From contig UQCV01000055.1 of assembly GCA_900539665.1 (NCBI GenBank), forward strand, positions 1 through 15,528: a stretch of 15,528 nt of DNA. The letters run 5' to 3'. The translations under genes and the position numbers were made by a program. Source of the DNA: an uncultured Succinivibrionaceae bacterium. Lineage in GTDB: Bacteria; Pseudomonadota; Gammaproteobacteria; Enterobacterales; Succinivibrionaceae. Under the pieces are notes generated by a model. It saw only the letters and a program-made list of their open reading frames with translations. It was not told the origin of the DNA and made no database searches. Below, piece after piece: positions 6,201 through 12,832 of the stretch (positions are counted from its first letter, which is position 1; each line of letters opens with the position of its first letter).

Positions 6201-7745
6201 TTAAAAAGGCAAATTGTCGATATAGGCGCTAGCGGCCTTAAAATCTAGCTTTTCGCGTCTTAGTTTAGCCGCGGTATGGCGTTCGCTTTTTGGGGTATCG
6301 CTGGCCTTATTACGGCGGTGAGAACGGTTACGCTTTTTCTTGGTTTTACCTAAGTTATTCGCATCAGGGGTATTGGCGTTACCTGCCGCCATGTTGGCGC
6401 GACTAGCTTGTTCTTGATCTTTTTTGGTTAAAGATTTACGTGAACGCTTTTCAGGCGGAACGTAGAACTCGTAGCTTTCAATCCATTGCGCCGCAATTGG
6501 AGCTAGGTTTTCATCGAAGCGGGCGCGGAGACTTAAAAATTCAAGACTAGCGCGGAAGATCCCTTGCCATACCATAGCTTCTGGATTATTTGCATTGTGT
6601 TCATCTTCTAACTCAATTTGCATGCGCCAAATATCGGAAATATCGGCTAAAGCAAGTTGTGGAATACTGGTGATATTTTTTTGTCCATTTAAAACGATGT
6701 CAGCAGCTTTGGTGATAATCTTGTTAGGTGCTTTAAAATTAAATGGTTCAATATTTTGCATGCGATAAAAGATTTGCTCACACAAAGGCCATAACATAAC
6801 CGCAAATAAAAAGTGTGGCATGTTGTGCTTGCCTTCGTGGTGACGCTTGTCAGAGCTAGTAAGTGCATAGCGTACAAAGTCCACATAATCGCGTGAATAG
6901 AGCATGCTACCCATATCGACTAAGAGATACTTAAGCACATCATCGCGCATTAAAATATCAAAGCTTCTGGCCCCGTGACCGGTAAGGAAGATTTTAACGA
7001 ATTCTTCAAACATACGAGCTGGAGGAATTTGGCTTAATAGTGGCAGCAATTCTGGGATATCTTTAGCGGTTCTTGGGGTGATGGTAAACCCAAGTTTAGC
7101 CGCAAAACGATAGGCGCGGATCATGCGAACTGGATCCTCGTGGAATCTTTGCATCGGATCGCCAATCATTTCGATATTGCCGTGAACTAAATCGAAGAAC
7201 CCCGCATGAAAATCATGAATAACATTTTCAAAAGGGCTGTAGTAAAGGGCGTTGATGGTGTAGTCGCGACGGCTCGCATCTTCCTTTAAACTAGTGCCAT
7301 AAATATTATCGCGTAAAATCATGCCAGAGGCAGCAGCTTTTAAGCTCCCGCTTGCCTTGTTAGGTTCGGGCGTAATGTTACGTCTAAAGGTCGCAACTTC
7401 AATGATGTTTTGATTGCTAGCAAGTACGTGAACTAGCTTGAAGCGACGGCCGATAATACGGCTACGAGGAAATAGTTTAACGATGGCTTCGGGCACCGCA
7501 TTAGTTACGATATCAAAATCTTTTGGCACTTGACCGAGGATAAGGTCACGCACCCCGCCACCTACTAGGTAAGCTTTATAGCGAGCATCATGTAATGTTT
7601 TTAATACATACATGGCATTACGGCTAATGAGATTGGTATCGATTAGGCGGCCTGGTAATTCTAAGTGGGCGGAACCTTGCGCCAACACTTCATTTTTATT
7701 CTGTTCAATGGTAGACAGAAGTTCCTGATCTAACTGTAAAAAAAT
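6201..7745 (-). CDS. pcnB: Poly(A) polymerase I, AUU start proposed
   Basis: Adds poly(A) tails to RNA 3' ends and so promotes decay; in E. coli it also controls plasmid copy number through antisense RNAs. Class II nucleotidyltransferase fold: YLVGGGVRDLILG, then PKDFDIVTN with the catalytic aspartates (Asp76 and Asp78 in the 514-aa form), IIEVATFRR, RRDYTINALYY, and HEDPVRMIRAYRFAAKLGF in the RNA-binding part. A basic C-terminal tail (KTKKKRNRSHRRNK) is typical of PAP I rather than CCA-adding enzyme. The start is set at ATT 7745-7743, six bases after AGGAGGTG; E. coli pcnB also starts ATT-TTT. An in-frame ATG at 7766 would add seven residues encoded by the Shine-Dalgarno itself. No CCA-like HD domain is seen. 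Confidence 0.95.
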   Translation of the reverse strand: MFLQLDQELLSTIEQNKNEVLAQGSAHLELPGRLIDTNLISRNAMYVLKTLHDARYKAYLVGGGVRDLILGQVPKDFDIVTNAVPEAIVKLFPRSRIIGRRFKLVHVLASNQNIIEVATFRRNITPEPNKASGSLKAAASGMILRDNIYGTSLKEDASRRDYTINALYYSPFENVIHDFHAGFFDLVHGNIEMIGDPMQRFHEDPVRMIRAYRFAAKLGFTITPRTAKDIPELLPLLSQIPPARMFEEFVKIFLTGHGARSFDILMRDDVLKYLLVDMGSMLYSRDYVDFVRYALTSSDKRHHEGKHNMPHFLFAVMLWPLCEQIFYRMQNIEPFNFKAPNKIITKAADIVLNGQKNITSIPQLALADISDIWRMQIELEDEHNANNPEAMVWQGIFRASLEFLSLRARFDENLAPIAAQWIESYEFYVPPEKRSRKSLTKKDQEQASRANMAAGNANTPDANNLGKTKKKRNRSHRRNKASDTPKSERHTAAKLRREKLDFKAASAYIDNLPF

Positions 7746-7797
7746 GATACACCTCCTAAAGTGCATTTCTAGTCCTGCCCATGCGTTTACTTTAAGG
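7746..7797 (-). promoter_or_regulatory. pcnB Shine-Dalgarno with possible masking stem
   Basis: AGGAGGTG (7757-7750) is a near-ideal Shine-Dalgarno placed for the AUU at 7745. Upstream CCTTAAAGT (7797-7789) can pair with ACTTTAGG (7762-7755), with one bulged base, covering the first half of the site. An ATG at 7766 lies in the loop. A further imperfect stem pairs ACCGCAGC with GCTGGT at about 7819-7799. Confidence 0.5.
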
Positions 7798-8894
7798 CAC
7801 CAGCTTCAATGCTGCGGTCCTTGGGGGTAATTAAGCTAAACTTAATTATGGTGTTTCGTAAAATCCCCTAAAACTTAAGACCGGCCGGACTTTTTTTGTA
7901 AATTTCGTTTAGTTGAGATCTATTTTTTCTATCGTTAGGGAGCATACGTTTTTATAAACATATGTTTTGGCTTAGGGGTAGTGCTCTTAGTAAATGGCAT
8001 TTGGGGTAGCCATTTAAGAGACTAGCTATGTGCCCAAGGTAAGCGCTAATTAGGTCCATTTTTAACCCGTAAACATAATGAAACAGTACTCGTACTTAGT
8101 AAATTAGTACTTTTCCTAGGCATAGTTAAATAAAGGCACATTGATGGTTTGAGATGCCCTTATTTAACTATGCCGTGCATGCCGTGGATGCCGTAATTTT
8201 TACCGGACTTATTTTAACGGCTAAGTCTTGAAGCTAGGTGGCGACGAGACTTTTGGTTGTCAAGCTTAGACCTTAATGAGGTCGACCCTTAGTTTTAGCA
8301 AAACTTACGAATTGTTCCTAGCTAACATATTTAGCTCTAAGTGCTGTTAGATTTAAAGACCTATGGATGTTTTAGAGGTGACGTTGGGTGTGACCTCTTA
8401 ACCTAAGGCTTACTTAAAAAGTCTTGGGGATATAACCTTAGAGAGTTTTTTAGTAAGTAATGTTAGGTTTACAGACAAAGAAGGCAAGTTAAACCTAGAT
8501 GTTACTTTAAGCCATATGTGGCGATAGATAGAAATAAATAGTGGAGTCAAGTCTTTAACGTCTTACTGGCTAAAACTTGACTCGTTTCCCATTGTAACAT
8601 GTTTATATCAAAAACATAATAAATCGGTGTAAGAGTGTGGAAAGGTGGGTGTTTTGTGTAAACGGAGTATAAATTCTTCAGGAGAAACAAAGTAGGTATT
8701 GAGGGCGGAATGTTAAATCATGGTTAAATGTCTTTGAAGATTTGAACTATATGTTACTGTACACGTCCTACTAATATGTAAGTTAATACATATGGGTGTG
8801 GCTAGAGAGACCTGGATGTAGGCCCGGGAATGTAAAAAATAATAAAAAAATTCTCAACTCACCATTGCTACGTTTACAGGATTTGTTAGCTTTT
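7798..8894. other. 1.1 kb non-coding gap rich in inverted repeats
   Basis: Divergent spacer between pcnB and eptA without a supported gene. Inverted repeats in order: TAATTAAG/CTTAATTA (7828-7848); CATACGTTT/AAACATATG (7943-7964); CTCTT-AAATGGC/GCCATTT-AAGAG (7984-8020). Then the 20-bp hairpin at 8119-8174; CTAAGTCTTGA/TCAAGCTTAG (8221-8269); GACCT/AGGTC (8269-8283); AGAGGT/ACCTCT; and AACCTAA..TTACTTA / TAAGTAA..TTAGGTT (8400-8469). Last are GAGTCAAGT/ACTTGACTC (8544-8583) and ATATGTA/TACATAT (8774-8793). The eptA promoter must lie here but no clear -35/-10 pair was found. Confidence 0.5.
8119..8174. repeat. 20-bp hairpin in the pcnB-eptA gap
   Basis: The left arm starts GGCATAGTTAAATAA (8119-8138) and pairs with the right arm TTATTTAACTATGCC (8155-8174). 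All 20 positions match except one A-C mismatch (8134/8159), with a 16-nt loop. No U tract follows on either strand, so it is not an ordinary terminator. Confidence 0.7.
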
Positions 8895-10595
8895 ATGCAC
8901 ATTGCTTTAAAAATAAAAAAAATTTGCCAGTTCTTTTTTTGTGTAATTCGTGGCCGTAAGGCCATTTCTTGGATTTGGTTTCTCGTTTTGGCCGCAGCCT
9001 TTTATGCGTTCGTTTTTAATTGGCCGTTTTGGCGTCATGTAGTTAGTATTTTAGAGCAACTAGGCCCCTCTCCTGAAAATATATTTTTTGGGCTAACGGT
9101 GCCGGTGGTTGTTTTTGCGGCTTCCTTTATTATCTTTTTATTGCTCTTAACTCGTTACACCGCCAAAATTATCTTAGTACCGCTTACGGTGTTAGCAGCT
9201 GTCCTATTTTATGCTTCGTGGAATTACGGTATTATTTATGATTTTGATATGGTGCGTAATTTTGCGCTCACCAATCCTGCAGAAGCCCAAAGCTATATTA
9301 ATACCGCTTCCATTTTCACTGTCTTGCTTCTTGGAGTTCTACCGGCACTTATAGTGCTACGCTTAAAAATTACTTGGCCTCAAAGTCATATTGGTTCTTT
9401 TTTTAAGCGTTTAGGCTTAGTCGTTAGTTCTTTTTTGGTTGTGGGAGTAATTTACTTATTAGTTGGTAGCTCTTACGTAAGCACGGGGCGCAACAACCAT
9501 TCATTAAACCGTGAATTTATTCCTTATAGCTTTTTGTCTGCCGTCAATAGTTACGTTAAAACTACCTATTTTACGGTACCTGAACCATTTAAGATTATTG
9601 GTTCTGATGCTTTTACAGATAACCCTCAAGAACGTCCAGAAGTAGTAGTGATGATTTTAGGTGAAACTGCCCGCGCGGAAAATTACCCTGAAAACGGTTA
9701 TCAGCGTAACACGACTCCTTATACCGCCCAAATTCCTAACTATATCACTTTTAGTAAAGTGATAAGTTGTGGGACTTCCACTGCGCAATCTGTGCCCTGT
9801 TTATTTTCGAATATGTCTCGTGATTCTTTTAAAAGAAGCCGGGCTGAAAGAGTAAGTAATCTACTTGATGTGGTAGTGAAATCTGGTTTTGGGGTGGCTT
9901 GGATCGATAATGATGGAGGCTGTCAGGGAGTGTGTGAGCGTTTGCCTAAATCTGACGTTTATTTAATAGATCCCGCAAAAGAAAGTTTAGAGTCCCCACA
10001 ATTGTGCTCCACTAATAATTGCTATGATGAAATAGTGCTTAAAAAGTTACCGCAGGTTATAGCGTCTTTAAAAACTAGAAATAAATTTGTGGTGGTACAC
10101 CTTAAAGGTAGTCATGGTCCCACTTATTTTGAAAGAACCCCAAAAGAATACAAGAAGTTTACGCCAAGCTGTGAACGCTCAGATATTCAAGCGTGTTCAA
10201 TTGAAGAACTTATCAATACCTATGACAATACCATTCTCTATACAGATCTTGTGATTGCGCAAATTCAAAAGTTTTTAGTAAGTTTAGGTGAATCTAAAGG
10301 CTCAGGACTTTTGTATCTTTCCGACCATGGGGAGTCGCTTGGAGAAATGGGCTTGTATCTTCATGGCATGCCTTACGCTATCGCCCCTGATACGCAAACT
10401 AGAGTGCCACTTCACATGTGGTTTAATCAAGGCTTTGTCGCTGATCATAAGTTGAATCTTACGTGTTTAGTAAATGAAGGCAAGCGGGCTGGTTTTTACA
10501 GTCACGACAATATCTTCCATAGCATGTTAGGTCTACTTGATGTGGCGACGAAGGCTTATAACAAAAAACTAGATTTCTTCTCAGGTTGCCGCTAA
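8895..10595 (+). CDS. eptA: Lipid A phosphoethanolamine transferase, EptA/MCR family
   Basis: Inner-membrane enzyme whose periplasmic domain moves phosphoethanolamine from phosphatidylethanolamine to lipid A; the family lowers polymyxin affinity. Counting from Met 8895 (566 aa), about five membrane segments fill residues 23-190, then the sulfatase-like domain. Key residues: Glu257 in ILGETARAENY, nucleophile Thr296 in SCGTSTAQSVPC with the flanking Cys292/Cys302 pair, His407 in GSHGPT, Asp477-His478 in LSDHGES, and His490. Further cysteine pairs (343/347, 371/376, 426/434) match the family's disulfides. The frame stays open back to a GTG at 8796, but those 33 codons are polar and unlike EptA, so the later ATG is preferred. 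It interrupts the usual gluQ-pcnB adjacency. Confidence 0.93.
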   Translation: MHIALKIKKICQFFFCVIRGRKAISWIWFLVLAAAFYAFVFNWPFWRHVVSILEQLGPSPENIFFGLTVPVVVFAASFIIFLLLLTRYTAKIILVPLTVLAAVLFYASWNYGIIYDFDMVRNFALTNPAEAQSYINTASIFTVLLLGVLPALIVLRLKITWPQSHIGSFFKRLGLVVSSFLVVGVIYLLVGSSYVSTGRNNHSLNREFIPYSFLSAVNSYVKTTYFTVPEPFKIIGSDAFTDNPQERPEVVVMILGETARAENYPENGYQRNTTPYTAQIPNYITFSKVISCGTSTAQSVPCLFSNMSRDSFKRSRAERVSNLLDVVVKSGFGVAWIDNDGGCQGVCERLPKSDVYLIDPAKESLESPQLCSTNNCYDEIVLKKLPQVIASLKTRNKFVVVHLKGSHGPTYFERTPKEYKKFTPSCERSDIQACSIEELINTYDNTILYTDLVIAQIQKFLVSLGESKGSGLLYLSDHGESLGEMGLYLHGMPYAIAPDTQTRVPLHMWFNQGFVADHKLNLTCLVNEGKRAGFYSHDNIFHSMLGLLDVATKAYNKKLDFFSGCR

Positions 10596-10613
10596 AAGCT
10601 AGTGCTAGTTCAA

Positions 10614-10656
10614 TTAAAGGTTAAAGGTTAAAGGTTAAACTTAAACCTTTAACCTT
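10614..10656. terminator. Convergent terminator-like hairpin built from heptamer repeats
   Basis: Three tandem TTAAAGG units (10614-10634) are followed by an inverted counterpart. AAGGTTAAAGGTT (10624-10636) pairs perfectly over 13 bp with AACCTTTAACCTT (10644-10656), with a 7-nt loop. The right arm overlaps the gluQ stop codon (10657-10655). It lies between the convergent eptA and gluQ. No long U tract follows either side, so it may act mainly as a 3'-end structure. Confidence 0.5.
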
Positions 10657-11545
10657 AAGCCCTTGGAGTAACATCCGGGGCTTTTTGATCTGAAGTTGGA
10701 ATAAGCTCAAGCGCGAAATTATGCGTGGCCACCGCTAAAACTTCCTGAGCGGACATTTTAAGCCAAACAGGGGAAGTTGGTTGCCCTAAAAATTCTAAAG
10801 CTTGGAGTAAAATTTCTGGCGTATAAGTTGTCGGTATTGGCTGGGCATGGTTTTGTTTAGAAAGCTTTTGGCCGGCGTTTTCTAAAGCTAATGGAAGATG
10901 TAGCCACTTTGGGGTCTTGAGATTAAGTAAATTGTACAAGGTAATCTGTCTAGGCGTACTATCTAAAATATCAACACCCCGCACGACTTCGGTGACACCA
11001 CTTTCGTAATCATCAATAACAGTGACAAAATTATAACCAAAAATCCCATCGCGTCGTTTTAAGATAAAGTCATCATGCCAAAACTCAGAGGGGAGGTTTT
11101 GCGGGCCGCGTAGCAGGTCGGAAAATGGAAATTCTAGCCCTGGGTTTTTTAAACGCACGGCGTGTGGGGGTTCTGGGGATAGGTTTAAATCCCGACAAGT
11201 ACCAGGGTAAATGCCGTTTTTCCCGCGGAGCATGGCGCGAGTGCAATCACAACCATAGATTAGGTTTTGAGCTTTAAGTTTGGCTAAATATGATTCATAG
11301 TTCCTAAGGCGTTCGCTTTGGATAAACACTGGGCCATCCCAAGTAAAGCCATAGTTTTTTAAAGTCGTGATGATGCTACAGGTGGCTTCTTTGGTACAGC
11401 GAACCGTATCTATATCATCAATACGAAGATGCCAAGAGCCTTGTAAGCTCTTGGCACGCAAGAAACTACCCAAAGCGGCGACGAGAGAACCAAAGTGCAA
11501 ACTGCCGCTTGGGGTTGGGGCAAAACGCCCTACATAAGTGCTCAT
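10655..11545 (-). CDS. gluQ: Glutamyl-queuosine tRNA(Asp) synthetase
   Basis: Paralogue of the glutamyl-tRNA synthetase catalytic core that lacks the anticodon-binding domain. It attaches glutamate to queuosine at the wobble base of tRNA-Asp. At 296 aa it is the usual size. It has the class I signature GRFAPTPSGSLHFGS (HFGS, residues 17-20) and the KLSKQN counterpart of KMSKS (227-232). The zinc site is Cys99-x-Cys101, Tyr113, Cys117 (CDC...YPGTC). It starts 7 nt after the dksA stop with no good Shine-Dalgarno, so it is probably co-transcribed and translationally coupled with dksA, the standard gammaproteobacterial arrangement. The stop codon lies inside a convergent hairpin. Confidence 0.95.
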   Translation of the reverse strand: MSTYVGRFAPTPSGSLHFGSLVAALGSFLRAKSLQGSWHLRIDDIDTVRCTKEATCSIITTLKNYGFTWDGPVFIQSERLRNYESYLAKLKAQNLIYGCDCTRAMLRGKNGIYPGTCRDLNLSPEPPHAVRLKNPGLEFPFSDLLRGPQNLPSEFWHDDFILKRRDGIFGYNFVTVIDDYESGVTEVVRGVDILDSTPRQITLYNLLNLKTPKWLHLPLALENAGQKLSKQNHAQPIPTTYTPEILLQALEFLGQPTSPVWLKMSAQEVLAVATHNFALELIPTSDQKAPDVTPRA

Positions 11546-11552
11546 GCTTAAA

Positions 11553-11996
11553 TTATGAGCCTAAAAGCTGCTTTTCTTTGATTTCTGCAAGGAGTTTGCA
11601 GTTTACGCATAAATCAGCAGTTGGACGAGCTTCGAGACGCTTGATCCCGATTTCTTCGCCACAATCTTCACAGTAACCAAAGTCGTCGCTATCAAGCTTG
11701 TTGATAGTCTTTTCGATCTTCTTCATGAGCTTGCGTTCGCGGTCGCGAGTTCTGAGTTCAAGCGCAAATTCTTCTTCCTGAGAAGCGCGGTCTACGGCAT
11801 CAGGGTAATTTGCAGTTTCTTGATTCATGTGATCAACAGTACGGGTAACTTCGCCCTTGAGCTGGCCGTACCAAGCTTCAAGGATCTTGCGGAAGTGTGC
11901 CTTCTGCTTTTCATTCATGTATTCTTCGCCAGGTTGAACTTGGTATGGTTCAACGCCAGCAATGGACATTGGGCCCAATTCAAACTTATCGCTCAT
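11553..11996 (-). CDS. dksA: RNA polymerase-binding transcription factor DksA
   Basis: Binds the RNA polymerase secondary channel and, with ppGpp, represses rRNA promoters and activates amino-acid promoters. At 147 aa it closely follows E. coli DksA (151). It has the conserved N-terminal GVEPYQ..PGEEYMN block and a long coiled coil whose tip keeps the functional aspartates (Asp66 and Asp69 in PDAVDRA). The C4 zinc finger is complete: Cys109-x2-Cys112 and Cys130-x2-Cys133. The start is ATG 11996 with AGGAG seven bases upstream. Upstream, an ACGCTG/CAGCGT inverted repeat (12045-12069) lies in the leader or promoter area. It heads the dksA-gluQ operon and is divergent from mrcB. Confidence 0.97.
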   Translation of the reverse strand: MSDKFELGPMSIAGVEPYQVQPGEEYMNEKQKAHFRKILEAWYGQLKGEVTRTVDHMNQETANYPDAVDRASQEEEFALELRTRDRERKLMKKIEKTINKLDSDDFGYCEDCGEEIGIKRLEARPTADLCVNCKLLAEIKEKQLLGS

Positions 11997-12832
11997 AGTC
12001 TATCTCCTATGGTTTATAGTCATGACCTTTTAATTAAGTGTTATACGCTGCACCAGCTGCGGACAGCGTGGCCAACTATTTTCCGTTATTCAGTTTTGAA
12101 CTAAAAATCACGAATCGATGGTGATGCAAACTAGTTTTGTGACTGGTAATCTCTGTTAGAGGCTATAGCCTTTGGTTAGTTCACTATCATCACCTTGAGA
12201 TCTCATCGAAATTTTTCTTTGCCGTTCAACGGGCGCATTTTTTAAATGATTTTTAGAGCTTTGTAAATACACCTTTTAATAAAATGTGAACTTAACGCAG
12301 AGTTTGTTCTAAATTGCATCACTATTCGTTATAAAAATGCCTCTATGAAGTCCGGAGGAGTCCTTTTTTGTCAAAGTTTCTAAAAAAAATACCTTAAAAT
12401 ATGTAACTGCCTTTAAAAATAAAAAAAGCACTAAGGTTAATTTAAGGTGGTTTTCCATTTTAACTGTGGTACAAATTGTTTGCTAGATAAAAACATGCAA
12501 AATGTTTAAAAGTGGGGCATGTGTGACATAAAAACAACTTTAAGCTGGGAAATTTCTGGAATTTAGAAATTTACGAAAGTTAAAAGTTATGGAAATGGAA
12601 AAAGGACCAGACCAAAGCGTTGGTGAAGCCTAGGATTAGCCTTGAGGCTTTGAAGCTACATTTTTTGCTTAACGGAAAATCCGCCAAGAGGATTCGTTTT
12701 AGGTATAATAAGCACTTAACTTAGATTAGTTTTTTTGGTGACTGTGGTAGGTTAAACCATAAGGCCTTAGATCACGGCTACGATATAAGTTACAGCACTA
12801 TTATAAACTGTATTAAACAATAGAGGGATTGT
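11997..12832. other. Divergent non-coding gap dksA-mrcB
   Basis: About 840 AT-rich bases without a supported gene. Visible structures are ACGCTG/CAGCGT (12045-12050 / 12064-12069), a perfect 12-bp palindrome AGGCTATAGCCT (12160-12171), and AAATTTCT/AGAAATTT (12550-12557 / 12565-12572). Promoters for both dksA and mrcB should lie here. hrpB and sfsA, which occupy this area in E. coli, are absent. Confidence 0.5.
12704..12709 (+). promoter_or_regulatory. Candidate -10 box for mrcB
   Basis: A perfect TATAAT lies about 125 bases upstream of the mrcB start, but no recognisable -35 is found 16-18 bases before it. Weak evidence on its own. Confidence 0.3.

Noticed and set aside
7841..8278. CTTAAT strings as PmrA boxes controlling eptA
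   Set aside because: Single CTTAAT hexamers occur at 7841 and 8272 but not as the spaced direct repeat needed, and such strings are common in this AT-rich gap.
8796..8894. GTG start of eptA at 8796
   Set aside because: The added 33 residues are polar and unlike EptA N-termini. The ATG at 8895 leads directly into the first membrane segment, although its Shine-Dalgarno is weak, so the choice is not certain.
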